Shown here piece by piece: positions 29,957 through 41,478 of a stretch of 64,000 nt of DNA. Positions within the stretch are counted from its first letter, which is position 1. Each line of letters opens with the position of its first letter. Position numbers and translations under genes: made by a program. The stretch comes from Hyaloraphidium curvatum (taxonomy: Eukaryota; Monoblepharomycota; Hyaloraphidiomycetes; Hyaloraphidiales; Hyaloraphidiaceae). The notes below the pieces were generated by a model. The model saw nothing but the letters and a program-made list of their open reading frames with translations, had not been told where the DNA came from and searched no databases. The DNA is taken from NCBI GenBank assembly GCA_025558095.1, contig JAIVFI010000017.1, positions 248,001 to 312,000 of the forward strand. The letters are read 5' to 3'.

Positions 29957-32900
29957 ATGATGGCGAGGGCCATGGAGAACGGCTCGGAGGACGCGCCGCC
30001 GTCGGGCGCTCTCCCGCCGCTCCAGTGGAAGCAGCTCCAGGAAAGCTTTGAGAGAGGGGAAACGGGAGCTTCCGACGCGAATCTGCCCGCTCCCCGGCAC
30101 GGCCACCGCTGTGTGCTCATGAATCTCGACGGCGGCGGAAAGGAGGACGCGGTTGAAAACGGCGAGGGGCCGGCGGAGGGCGGACTCCCGCCAGGCCCGC
30201 AAATGCTCTCCCTTTTCGGAGGTGACAATGGTCTTTTCAACGAGTTTTGGAGCTACGGCCTCGGTGCGGACTCGCGGTGTGGGCGTCGCGACGCTCGAGT
30301 AACGGTTCCCCCCGCAGAAACGGGAAAGTGGCAGAAGCTCGTTGCCCACCCCGAAGACGACGTGAGCCCGACTGCTGCCTTTGCCGTCGCCACGGCGGGC
30401 AGCAAAGTGTACATGTACGGCGGCGTTCAGGAGGGCGAGAAGCACGACTACATGATCAGCTCGGTTCGTGCTGACCGGACGCAACGTACTGCAATGCCTC
30501 TAACCGCGGCCATCACAGCTTTTCGAGCTGGATGTTTCCACCATGGAGTTCCAAATCCTTTACGAAGAAGCCGAAAGCTCCGACGAGGAAAGGAAGCCTC
30601 TGCGCGACGCCCCCGATTCGTGCCTTGGTGCCGCCATGGTCCACGTTCCGCCGCGCGACAGCAAAGTCAAGGACCAACCTGGGAAGCTCTACGTGTTTGG
30701 TGGTCTCAATGCAGACCACGCGCCGTTGGATCAGCTCCTCTCGTTCGATCTCGCGACCAGGAAATGGGCCACCATCGACGCCAAAGGCGCTGAGCCCGGC
30801 CAATTGCCTCAGGCTAGGGAATCGGCTTCAATGGTGCTTTGGGACAATGGCAACAGCAGGAGTCTCATTCTGTACGGAGGCATGGTCCGGGAGGAAGCTC
30901 ACTCACGACAAAGGCGGGCGAATGACGTCTGGGCGCTACACATTGGCACGTATCGCGCCTCTCTCGATGTGCTGGCGGTCTCCTGATCGGCTTCATCCAT
31001 CTTCTAGATGAGAATCCTCCACGCTGGGAGGAGCTGACGCCACGAGGGAAGGTCCTCCCGAATGGTCGATCCCTGCACACAGCGCACATCCAGGAAAACA
31101 AGATGATCGTGTTCGGCGGCTGGACCGAGGTCCTCCTTCAGACGGGCGATTTTCAGTGGGAAGCGGAGGGCTCGACCTGGATCTTGGACCTGGAGACCAT
31201 GGAATGGTCGGAGCGGAAGGCGGTCGATGGACCCAATCCTCGTGCTGGACACGGCTCCGTGCTGGTGAGGCCGCTCCGTGCCGGCAACCTTGTGCGCCTC
31301 ACACGCCTCACATGGTCGCTTTCAGCACGGGTGCGAACTCACCGTCTTCGGCGGCAACATCGTTTGGGAAATCGGCCTACTTGCCGAGTGCGGCAACGAC
31401 CTTTGGCAAGTGCGAGTGGCTCCGCCGCTCCCCGCGGTGGACGTTGCCGTCGATGCCGGCCCGGATTCGGCGCGCATCACGTGGTCGGATCGCTATCCTT
31501 CTCAAACGGACGGGTATCAGGTCCAAGTCACGGACGCTGTCACGGGCGAAAGGTTCAAGGGCTTCACCACCGGGACCGAACTGACGGTCTCTGACTTGAA
31601 TCCCACGACCTCTTATTTCGTCGAGCTTTTCTCTTCGAACGAAGTCGGCAAGAGCGACTGGTGGGGTCCATCGAAACGTGTGGAATTCAAGACGGCCAGA
31701 GGTACGTGCGCCGGCTGCAGCTCCGGTCCTTTGGCTCAAATTCTCACAGCCGAGCAAGCGCGGCCCAAGATCATTGCCGTCGAACCTTCCGGCAAAGCTG
31801 TGCGCATTCAGTGGCAAGTAGTCGGAAAGCAGCAACCCGGCCAAACCAAGAAAGTCAAGGTGTCTGCAGCACTTGCTTCCGTCCGAGGAGCGAGCGCCGA
31901 CGACGATGCGGCGCCAAAGAAGGCACGCAAGTCGGTCGGAGACAGGGTGACTGCGAGTGCGGGCTTTGAGGCCGAAGGCGAGCGCGTCTGGGTCACTGTC
32001 GACGAGGCTTCTGCGCAGGGAGAACTCTCGGTGGATCTGGACAGGCTTTGGGACAAGCTGCTCGTGAAATCGCATTCGTGGCATCTTGCCGAGCGGTATC
32101 TGTCGGACCAGGTCGGTGCGGTTCACGCGAAGCGGACCGCCGAGGCTTCGACAAAGATTGGCCACAAGAGGCCGAGGCCCGACGAGGAGAACGGAGAGGT
32201 TTCGATCGACTTCACGCTCGGCGTCGAATTCCGCATCGAGCTCCTCGACAAGTCGGGAGCCGGCGAGCCTTCGGATACGGCCGCATGCTCCCTCACGCGT
32301 ACACTTTCGAAGGCCATTCCGGAAGTGGACGTTGTCCCTCCCACGGACGAGAGGGAGTTGCTATCTCAGACCGTGCAAAGCGCCGGAGACGCCATGGACA
32401 CCGCAGAAGCTTTGGAAATCGCCGTCGACGAGGTTCCTGCGGAGTCGAAAGGCGCAGAACCTTTGGAAGTTCCTGAAGCTTCGGAAGAGCAAGCAGCCAC
32501 GGCAGGAACTGTCGAGCCGCCAAAGAGGAAAAGAGGCCGCCCGTCCAAGGCCAAGGATGCCGAGGAAGAGCCCCTCGCAGCGGACCAGGCAGCGCCCGAG
32601 CAGAAGCCCGTCGTCGCCGAGCAGCCGGCGGCAGAAGCTGAAGCGACGCCGACGGTCAAGAAAAAGCTCGGGCGGCCTCCGAAGGTCAAGCTCGAAGACG
32701 GCGCTGTGGCGGAACCAACTGCGCGCCAGAGAACCCCGTCGGCCGGTCACCCGAAGCCTCAGATCGACGAACAACCGAAAGATGAATCCGGAACGTTCGA
32801 CCCGCTCGCGCTAAAGTATGGTACCGAGATCCGAATCTTTGCTGAGGAGTTCGACGAGTGGTACCGGTATGCGGCTCTATGGTACGCGAACGCCAATCTC

Positions 32901-33350
32901 ATGGACGGTAAAGGGAACGTTGCCGAGACGGGCCTCGTTCTTTTTGCGCATCCTCTCGGATGGGACGTGAAGGAGGACGTTTACGTGTTTTTGAACGAAG
33001 ACGGCAGGAACATCATCCGGGCGAAGGAGAAGAAACCCGCGCCTTTCACGGACAAGCGGCAGCTTGAGCTGGAGGGAAAGCAAGCGTGCTGGTTCGAGCC
33101 GGATGCAACATTATTCGTGGAGAACGTGAAGCCGTCGGGCTGGGGCATAACGTTGGCGGACGTCGACGCCATTCGCAGCGGACCGTGGATCAGGACCGTC
33201 TGGAAGGTCCCCCCCCTCAAGCCCAAGAACTGCGCATGCGGTGCGCAGAGAGGACTGGTCGAGTTTCTCGTGGAGAAGCCGCCGGCGGGCAAGCGCAAGT
33301 CACGCGGGGGCGCCCGGGCGGATACCCCCGAGAGCATCGAATCAAAATGA
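29957..33350 (+). CDS. HCF-1-like Kelch/fibronectin-III protein with AT-hooks
   Basis: Five exons (29957-30263, 30318-30463, 30519-30945, 31008-31264, 31326-33350) give 1053 aa and a frame that closes exactly. The N-terminal half is a Kelch propeller: RHGHRCVLM ... LFGGDNGLFNEFWSY, KVYMYGGV, KLYVFGGLNADHAPLDQLLSFD, LILYGGM and MIVFGGWTEV. A fibronectin-III module follows (ARITWSDRYPSQTDGYQVQV), then a second diverged one. Further on are AT-hook-like tracts (KRGRPSKAK, KLGRPPKVK) and a C-terminal CxC-containing region (PKNCACGAQRG). This order resembles host-cell-factor-1, a chromatin scaffold for histone methyltransferases and transcription factors. The terminal block is not in animal HCF-1. 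Intron 3 appears to use a GC-AG boundary. Confidence 0.75.
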
Positions 33351-33436
33351 GGAGCCTTGGGACTTTGAGGCCCACCGATCCGCGCAATACCCGGACACAG
33401 GCGTAGGATGGGCAATGTCTTGATGGAAGAGCCGAA

Positions 33437-34557
33437 CTAGTAACTACCCTTTGTTGCAACGCACCGATACACCTTGTACCTATGATTGGTCCCCTTGAGG
33501 CAGTGCACTTTCAGGTCTCTGGTGTACCCGGCCGATCTCCTGCCCTCCTCGGGGAGGTCGTCGAAGGGCTGGATGAAAAACACCCTGCTGACACGCGAAT
33601 GCACGAGCGCCATCGCGCACATTATGCAGGGTTCGCGGAAGGTGAACACGTCGTACGTGGTGCAGAGGTATGGCTGCACGCTCCGGTCCTCATCCAAGCC
33701 GGCCGCCCGGATCTCCGCCCTCCGCTTCCTCTCCGCGGCAGCGACATCCTCAACAGCCTCCATGACGGCATGCCGTAAGGGCCGGCCGCTCGACTTGCTG
33801 CGGTCGATCCCCCAACCCATGAGCCTCCCTCGGCCGTGCTCATAAGGCACGAGGCCCAGTATGCCCTGCGCCGTCGGCTTTGTCCCCACCGGGAACGGAT
33901 CGACGATCAATGTCGCAGATCGGACTCCCTCCAGCTCGCCCTGTTCGGCTCTGGATAGGCATTCGCGGACCCATTCCGAAAGGACCGCGGCTTGGCCCTC
34001 GTCGATCACATCATCCTGCGCTTGCGAGCGATCAGGCTGCAGGTAGTCCGTCGGCCAGTGCGTCCGCCATTCGTCCCTTTCCTCCAAGGATTGCGGGGCC
34101 CACCGCGGCACAGGACAGCGGAGAAGGTCCGTCGCAACCCCGTCGAGCGGCAAACCCAGCAGCTCGGGCAACGAGCTCCTCAAGTCCTCCTCGGTGACCA
34201 GGTCCGACTCCGGGGCGACGAGGATATCCACGGCAGGAGGCGTCACGGCGGGTTTGCGCACCCGTTTCAGGTGGGCAAATTCGTCCAGGGGGTACTGCGC
34301 GTGCAAGTGCCTGCGGAAGCGGGTTTGAGGACATGGCGCCGGAAGAGGCAATCGCACTTGCTTCAGCAATCGGCTGCATTCCTTTGGCGAAACCCTAACT
34401 GCGAAGACGTCGACTAGAAACGTTGGAAGGCGCGATCGACGGGGCAACTCGCGTCAGACGCGGGAACGCCGCAGAAAACGGGCATGCAACACTGACTAAG
34501 CTCAAGGCCCGTCGGACGTTCATCAGCTGGCGCGACGATGGGCTCGAATCGGTACAT
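33437..34557 (-). CDS. TAD3: tRNA-specific adenosine-34 deaminase subunit ADAT3 (Tad3)
   Basis: Two exons: 34557-34497 (61 nt, MYRFEPIVAPADERP...) and 34413-33437, across an 83-nt intron. Without the first exon there is no ATG, and the splice restores LELIDVFAVRV in frame. The C-terminal cytidine/deoxycytidylate deaminase-like fold has PLRHAVMEAVE, where Val replaces the catalytic Glu of HAE. It also has EPCIMCAMALVHSRV with the two zinc Cys. That substitution is the mark of the non-catalytic Tad3 subunit. Tad3 pairs with Tad2 to make inosine at the wobble position of several tRNAs. The N-terminal half is the tRNA-binding extension. The gene is convergent to the HCF-1-like gene with 86 bp between stops. 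Confidence 0.92.
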
Positions 34558-34687
34558 CACGCACGGGCCTCGAGGGTGGAACCCCGAGAACTCGTCTCAA
34601 ACGTCTTGTCGCGCGTCGCAACGGCGCGATCTGCTCCCACGGCGCCGGGCACCGCAGCGTAGCGACCGATTCGCTTTCGTCAACGAA
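34558..34687. promoter_or_regulatory. 130-bp divergent spacer between ADAT3 and sirtuin genes
   Basis: The two ATGs are 130 bp apart. The sirtuin frame is open through the spacer to another ATG at 34538, which would overlap the ADAT3 first exon on the other strand. If used, it would add a basic, possibly mitochondrial, N-terminus. Confidence 0.45.
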
Positions 34688-35717
34688 ATGCCCGCCCCAG
34701 CGGCACTGCGGAAGGCGCTGCCCGACGAACTGTTTGCGCAGGCGGAGAAGATCGCGAGCTTCATCGCCGCCGCTCGCGGCAAGGTCACCGTCCTGAGCGG
34801 AGCGGGCCTGAGCACGGAGAGCTCGATTCCGGATTATCGGGGCGCCAATGGCATCTACAGACAGAATGGTGGGCGGCACGGCGCTCCGGCAGGCCGGCGC
34901 GGGCTAACGTGAGAGGATAGCGACATACAAGCCAATCACATTCCAGGAGTTCTCGTCCAAGCACGCCTTCCGCCAGCGGTACTGGGCGAGATCATACTAC
35001 GGTTTCCCGCGGATCTTGGCTGCGCGCCCGAACGACGCCCACAAGGCGCTCCGCCACCTCCACGCGGCCAACAAGATCCACCCGAAAGGACTGGTCACGC
35101 AGAACGTGGACGGACTGTTGCAGCGGGCTGGCACTCCGCCGGATGCCGTCATCGAACTGCACGGAACGCTTTCCACGGTCGAGTGCCTGTCTTGCCGGCA
35201 CGTCGTCGATCGCCACTGGATGCAGGAGCAGCTCGCGGACATGAACCCAGCCTGGCGGGACGGCGTGCCTCTGCGCAGCTCGACCGAGACCCTGATGGGG
35301 GCCGAGGAAGTCTTGCCAAAGGACCGGCGGGACCAAGGGACGGGCCGAGTGAACCCCGACGGCGACCTAGATCTCGTCCGCGACTTTTCCAGCTATCACT
35401 ATCCGGACTGTCCCAACTGTCGGACAGGCGTCCTTAAGCCGAGCGTCGTCTATTTTGGAGAAAATGTGCCGTTGGAACGCAAGCTCCTCATCGAGGACGT
35501 CGTCTCCGCCTCCGAGGCGCTACTTGTGGTCGGCACTTCCCTGGCAACTTTTTCGTCGCTGAGGATCGCGAAACAGGCCGCGAAGGAGGGCAAGCCGATC
35601 GCGATCGTGAACATGGGGGAGACGCGCGGGGACGAGCTCGCGTCGTTCAAGGTGGAGGCCACCCTCGGGTCGGTCCTGCCTTTGGTGGCCGACATCCTGG
35701 GCGCGGCGAAGACGTAG
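34688..35717 (+). CDS. Class II (SIRT4-like) sirtuin
   Basis: Exons 34688-34868 and 34921-35717, with a 52-nt intron, give 325 aa. NAD-binding motifs are present in order: GAGLSTESSIPDYRGANGIY, the TQNVDGLLQRAG segment, the catalytic His in ELHGTL, zinc ligands CLSCRH and CPNC, then YFGENVP, VVGTSLATFSS and IAIVNMGETRGDE. GLST, YRGANG and the long Rossmann loop suggest the SIRT4 class, whose members are mitochondrial ADP-ribosyl- or deacyl-transferases. An in-frame upstream ATG at 34538 would add a basic leader (RASQRRDLLPRRRAPQRS) fit for mitochondrial import. The family's nuclear members are less likely. Confidence 0.88.
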
Positions 35718-35738
35718 AGGCGGTATGGGGCATAGAAT

Positions 35739-36296
35739 TCACGGATTCGCGTCCGGATAGAACAACGTTGCCAGCCACCGCGCCTCCCGCTCCATCTCCT
35801 CGGCACTCCTTGGCTTCCGGGACTCCTCCGCATCCATCTTTATCGAGCTCCGATGCGTGGTCTCCTTGAAATGCTCGCCAAGCGCCTCGTACAGCTCGTG
35901 CTTATCGAGCTCGTCGTACACCCGATCGTTTGGCTCGAAATCGCCGATCCTCCGCGGCAGGATGTGGCAGTGAACGTGGGATACGGTCTGCCCAGCGGCA
36001 ACTCCGTCCTGGATCGAGACGGTGAGCGCTTCGGCCCCGTAAGCCTTTTCGATGACACGTCCAATTTGCTGGGCCGAAAGGAAGAGGTCCGTCGCTTCCT
36101 CGGCCGACAGGTCCTTCAACCGCGGCACCACCTTGATGGGGCAAACGAGAACGTGGCCCGGCACAATGGGCTTCAGATTGGTGATCGCGAACGTGAGCTT
36201 TGTCCGGTAAAAAGCCTGGCGCGTCACGTCGAACGTGGAAAAGAGCAGCTTCGGGCTCGAAGCGAGCGGGAGGAGCGAAAGGGGTCCGGCGTTCAT
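35739..36296 (-). CDS. HIT-family nucleotide hydrolase, FHIT-like
   Basis: A 185-aa single-exon protein from the ATG at 36296. It has FAITNLKPIVPGHVLVCP (substrate-binding strand), IQDGVAAGQTVSHVHCHILPR (the His triad H-x-H-x-H preceded by the Gln-Thr loop of FHIT) and a lid-like C-terminal helix (EREARWLATLFYP). These enzymes hydrolyse diadenosine tri- and tetraphosphates to AMP and ADP. The gene is convergent with the sirtuin, 21 bp apart at the stops. Confidence 0.9.
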   Translation of the reverse strand: MNAGPLSLLPLASSPKLLFSTFDVTRQAFYRTKLTFAITNLKPIVPGHVLVCPIKVVPRLKDLSAEEATDLFLSAQQIGRVIEKAYGAEALTVSIQDGVAAGQTVSHVHCHILPRRIGDFEPNDRVYDELDKHELYEALGEHFKETTHRSSIKMDAEESRKPRSAEEMEREARWLATLFYPDANP

Positions 36297-36620
36297 CGCG
36301 GGCAGAAACGCGCGGATCGCGAGGGGCGGGACGCGTCGATCGCGAGAAGAAACGCGTGGAGGGGGGAAAAAGGGTTGAAACTCTTTCCACGGCACGAGGA
36401 CGGCGTGAAGTGCTCCTCTGCTTTGGCGAGTCCGGGGCGCTGCGTCAACATGCAGTCAACACCAATGTCCCAAATCAGTTGTGGTTGTTCGACCGTGGAG
36501 CTCGTCTAATCATGCCTAGTCGCGTCGAGACTCCGAGAGCGATACCAATAGAATACATGCGAAAGCCCGCCGGCTTCCCACGCCAATGCCCGACCAATCG
36601 TCACCAAAGAAGTTGCTCGC
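36297..36620. other. Intergenic region
   Basis: Contains the upstream region of the FHIT-like gene and the 3' flank of the Ytp1-like gene, both on the minus strand. No further feature seen in 324 bp. Confidence 0.4.
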
Positions 36621-39134
36621 TCAGTCGTCCCCGAGGAAGTTGTCCATCTCGAGCTCCTCGCGCCTCGACCTGCTCCCGCCCGGTCCGCCCAAGCTCGTCG
36701 CGCCCGTGAATCCCTCCAGGTCGCTGCCCAGGCCCTGGTACTGCGCCGAATAATCTTCCTCGTCCTCCTCCTCCTCGCGTTCCAGCAGCTCTTCGCTCAT
36801 CTGCTTCCGCATGCGCTGCGCGATGGCGCCGACGAGCACCACCCACGCCATGCAGATCATGGCCGCGGCGACGTAGATCTCGGCGTACCCGATCGAGTCC
36901 ACGTCCGCGAGCCAGGCCCAGCGCGGCGGCGCGCCCGACGAGGAGCCGATGAACAGGGTGCCGGCGATGAAGATGAAGAAGAGGGAGAGGAAGGCCGGGA
37001 CGGACTCCCAGCGCACGATCGGCGGGGGCCGGCGGCGGCGCGGGCGGCCGGACGGCTTGACGAGGCGCGACTGCGAGCGCACCGAGCCGGGGCGCGAGTT
37101 GGGCTTGGTGCCGTTGGCGCCGCCGAGCCCGGCGTTGGCCATGGCCGAGGTCGAGGGGTCCATGTCGGCGGTGAAGCCGGGATGGCCGACGTCCTCGTCC
37201 AGGTCCGAGTCCTCATCGTCCTCGTTGATGGTCTGCGACGACGAGGCCCCGATCGCGCCCTCCGAGCCCGTGTTCAGCACGTTGGTCATGGGAGGTGCAG
37301 CTGCCTGCGCCGGGCCGGGGTTGCCGAACTCTTCGTCCTCCTCGGCGTAGATCACCGCCGGGGGTTTGCGCACCGCGACCTCCACGATCCTGAACAAACC
37401 GCCCGCGGCCAGAGCATAACCGACATAGAGGAGGATGACCGCCGAGTAATCATTCTCGGCTGCGCTGAAGGGGTCGACGTTGGTAGAGAAGGCGGCGGCG
37501 AACCCGAGGGTCAGGATGATCAGGCCGGGCACCGGGTTGCGCCCCTTGAAAACCTTGCTCGCCTCCACCGTGATGCCGAGAACACCGCCCGCGACGAACA
37601 GGAGCGAATGGGAGAACGGCGGGTCGCGCGTGAGGATGGAGGAGATGAGGGCGGCGATGCCGGTGCCGAGGATGAACAGGCAGGCGTAGAACTCTTCCGA
37701 GCGCGCATTGGGCGACCGATCGGGCTGAGGATGAAGCAGACGGAGCAGGAAAAAGGCCGAGTACCACACGAGGGCGGATCCTGGGAGTTGTGTGTGAGTT
37801 TCGAACCGGGGGGTGGCGGCGACCGCCAAACCCACCGGCAATAATGTGCCCCAGGCAGCCGCCAACGCCGTCCCAGAGGCAGGTTCCGCTCAAGCTCGTC
37901 ACCCCGACGGCGGATTCGATGTACGCGGCGCCCAGGATGACCCAGGCATTGGCCTTATGCATCTCGCCGACCACCTTCTTGAGCCCGCGGTACCAGCGGA
38001 TGTGCGCGGACCAGCCCGTCTTTTGCCAGCGCACGATGAGCATCTTGAGGGCCCCCAGCACGCCGGATTGGAGCACGACGAGGGTGAGGATGCCCCAGCC
38101 GAGGCCCTTGTGCAGGCGGGTCGACAGGTCGTACTTGGCCGAGATGACGATCTGGATCTTGCCGTCGCGCCAGCTGGTGCCCGTCCAGCCGAGCTTGCCG
38201 AGGAAAACGCCGATGATGCCGATGATGGCGCCCACCACCTGGAAAACGATGTGCGCCACGCGGTAGCGGCGCGCAATCGCCATTCCAAGGGGGAAGATGA
38301 CAAAGAAGGCAACGAGGCTCATGACGGCGTGGGGGATCAGGAAGGGCGAGGCCTTGGGCGTGGGCGTCGGCGTCTGTTCAGAGGGTGATTTCAGCGACCG
38401 TAGCGGTGGCCAGGAGCGGGATCACCCACATCATCATCGTCGTCGTCTCCGTCACTGGCCGACACGGAACCCCCGCCGATCAGCGGCGTGGGCGACGACA
38501 GCACTTGGCTCGTGAGCGAGATTGCGTTTGCCGTGGCGACGGTGAGCACCACCGAGGTGGTGTGGAGGAAGGTGTGCTTCCTGCGCGACGTGCGGTGCGT
38601 GGTCGTGTGCCGCACGTGCGAGGTCGCAAACACGGGGATCGGCGTCGGCGTGGGCGTCTCGGTCGATGCGGCCAGCGTGGCGAGCAGCTCGGCGGTCGAG
38701 GTGGCGAGATCGGAGGTGGGGATCGCGTCGACGGTCGAGGTGGCGAGCCCCTCGACGGACGACGTGGCCAGCTCCTCTGCGGTGGTCGCCAGCTCCGCGC
38801 TCGAGGACTGCAGCGCGGCGGGCGTGGTGCGGTGCGAAGAGGCGCGGTGCGTGGACGTCGCCAGCAGCGCGGTCGCCGAGCTGAAGTCCAGCGTCGTGGC
38901 GGGCGCGGTGGCGAGCGCCGACGACTCCGCTTCGGCCGGTGCCGCGTCGCCCTCCGCGGCGTCGTCCGGCGCTGTTTCTTCGCCCTCGGCCGGTGCGTCC
39001 TGCGGCGTGTCCTCGCCGGGCGTCTCGTCGGCGAGCGTCTCTTCGGCGGGCGTCTCGTCGGGCTGCGCGTCTGCCGGCTGCCCCTCCTGCTGCACGTCGG
39101 CCGCCGCGTCGGCCTCCTCCTGGCGCCGCCCCAT
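36621..39134 (-). CDS. Ytp1-like multi-pass membrane protein (DUF2427 plus Ytp1 domain)
   Basis: Three exons (39134-38430, 38373-37836, 37780-36621) with 56- and 55-nt introns give about 800 aa. The N-terminal ~200 residues are Ala/Ser/Thr-rich with acidic stretches and end in an Asp run. They are probably lumenal or wall-facing and may be O-glycosylated. From about residue 245 follow helices of a DUF2427 cytochrome-b561-like bundle (AVMSLVAFFVIFPLGMAIA; KGLGWGILTLVVLQSGVLGAL; ANAWVILGAAYIESAVG). A second helix set follows (LLRLLHPQP, FILGTGIAALISSIL, LIILTLGFAAAFS), typical of the Ytp1 domain. An Arg-rich linker and two final helices precede an acidic tail. His/Met haem ligands are not evident, so redox activity is uncertain. 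The N-terminus lacks a convincing signal peptide in this model. Confidence 0.72.
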
Positions 39135-39284
39135 CGGATTCGCTAGCGGCGCGACCGCAGGCAGAGGGAAGGCAACTTGCTGGCGGGCTGGACTCACAGG
39201 GCTGGAGCGCGCTCCCTCTTTTCCGGCGGCGACAACGAATCACAGGCACGATCACCTCCTTGCATTGAGATCCACGAACTACAT

Positions 39285-41478
39285 TCATTGCGGGCTCTTT
39301 TGCCGCAGCTCCAGGTCCACTGCCATCAGCGACGCGACAAAAGTGAGGATCAGCTTCGCCCGCACTTCGAAGATGTCCTCGGGCAGTAGGAAGATGGTCG
39401 CGCCGAGCTTGCGCGCGATCGAGATGGCGTACTTGGCGTTGTCCTTGGCGTCCTCGTCCGTACGCCCGGCAGTGACGATCTCGTAGTTGACTGGCAGCCG
39501 GTCAGCCGCAAAGCTCCCGATACGGACGCGGCACACCCACCGATCCCTGGCCGGATCCCGTGCAGCAGGTCCAGGAAGAAGGTGCCCGTCTTGAGCGACG
39601 GATCCCGGAAGCTGTCCATCTTGCTGGATTTCCCGCCCCGCTTCACCGTGTCGTTTGCCCACCGCACCATCTCGGCGTCGTCCGGCGCCCGCCCGTTCTT
39701 GCTCAGCGACTGGATCGTCTGCGTGACGTGGTCCCGCATCATCTGCCACACAAGGCCGAGGGTGAGCATCTTGTTGCCGTCCGTGATGTCTGCGGGGCAC
39801 GATCAGGCGACGTAGACCAAACGTGGGCGGAAGCCACCCACCGAGGCCGGAAATGTTGACGAGCGAGTACTTGTTCTGCTTCCCGAGGTCCACGGCGTAG
39901 TTGGTGTTCTCCACCTTCTTGAACCGCGAGCTCGGGTCCTTGTTGACCCGCTTCCATTGGACCTGGTACAGGGTTGTCAGTCGCACGGGACTTGCCGCTC
40001 GCCCGAAAAGCCCACCTGGCCGGGGTGGATCTTGTCCACCGTCTGCAGCAGCACCAGCCCGTCCTTCAGGTCCTCGTACAGGTCCGACACGAAAGGGTCC
40101 ACGCCCAGGCTGTTCATCCACAGGGAGTAGGCGCGGGCCTCGCGGTCCCCCTGCGAGTTGAAGAGCCACGAGTCGATGTCGGCCTTTTCGGCCTCGGTGA
40201 GGGGTTCCAGGCCGGGCATCTTGTTGAAGAGGTTGGCGACAAAGGCAAAGTTGAGCTTGTTGTTGCCCGACACCATCGCTTTCGGGGTCAGGTACTTGCG
40301 GCACCCGATCTTGTCCGCGTTCTCCAGCACCCTCTCCGCCCGCTCCATCAGGTCCTGCACCTTGAGCGGATCCCGGCTGCAGGACGAGGGGGCCAGCTGG
40401 TTCAGCAGGACGGTGTAGTTCTCGCCGTCCTTGACGTCGCCCGAGAGGTTGGACACCTTGCGGGGCCAGCCCGCCTTGGCGAGGTGGTAGTTGAACCAGC
40501 GGATGAGGATGGCTTCGGGGGGGAGGCGGCGGAGGTCGTCGAGGGTCTCGCCGGGCTGGAGGAGGCGGAAGAGCTCGGGGTGGAACTGGAGGTCGATCTT
40601 GGCGGAGAGGCCTGGGAGCCGTCAGCGGAGCCAAAACACCCGCCATGGCGAGAGACACCGACTTGCTTTGATGATCTGCCACAAAAGACCGAGGACAAGG
40701 TGGGGCCGGCCCTCGATCAGGTCCTGGGCGCCGATGTTGACCACCGAAAGCCCGATGGCCTTGGCCGAGTTGATGCACACGTTCTGGTTCTCCGTCATCT
40801 GGTAGATGGAAAGTTTGGGGCCCACGTTCTGCCGAGGAAGGCCCGTGAGCGGTCATCGGCGCCGCGCGTGGCCGGGATCACGGACCAGCACGCGCTCGTC
40901 GATGGTCCCGTTCACGGCGTCGTTGATGAGCTTGCAGAGCACCAGGCCGTCCTTGACCTCGTCAAAGATCTGCATCGTCGTCGGCTCGATCGGGATCCGC
41001 TTCCCCAGGTCCTTGTCGCCCCCCAGGGCGGCGTTGATGTGCTCCACGAACTGCTCCTTCTCGTCCTCGTTGAAGGTGTGCTGCGACGTTTCGGTGGAGC
41101 CGCCGATGGTGACGACCTTTTTGCTCCCCTCGGGCTCCATCTTCCCCACGCGCTTCTTTTGCCGGAGGCCGTTGACGACCGCCACGACATCCTCCAGCTG
41201 GACCTTGGCTGCTCCCGCGCCGGGCGTCAGCGGGCGCGTCCCACGCGGGGCGGGGCGCGCAACGCACTCGGATCCTTGAGCCTCATCTCGCCCAGCTTCG
41301 CGGTGACCTCGTCGAGCGCGAGCTTCTCGTCCAGGACGTCCAGCACGCCCTTGACCTCGCCGCGCTCGATGTACCCCGACCCGTTGCGGTCCGCGTGCTC
41401 GAACTCGTCTGCGAGCTTCGTGATCTCATCTGCGCGCAGGGTCGTGTACTTGTTGGCGAGGAGGAAGGCGTTCACCAT
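39285..41478 (-). CDS. SAC6: Fimbrin (plastin), actin-bundling protein
   Basis: From the ATG at 41478 through at least six exons. The EF-hand region is at the start ([38 protein letters not shown]; only one intact loop seen). Two tandem actin-binding domains follow, each of two calponin-homology domains. Examples are [77 protein letters not shown] and [16 protein letters not shown]. The C-terminal CH domain ends [27 protein letters not shown] at the TGA 39285-39287. Fimbrin cross-links filaments in actin patches and cables, with bundling modulated by Ca2+. It is divergent from the SF3A1 gene. Confidence 0.93.
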
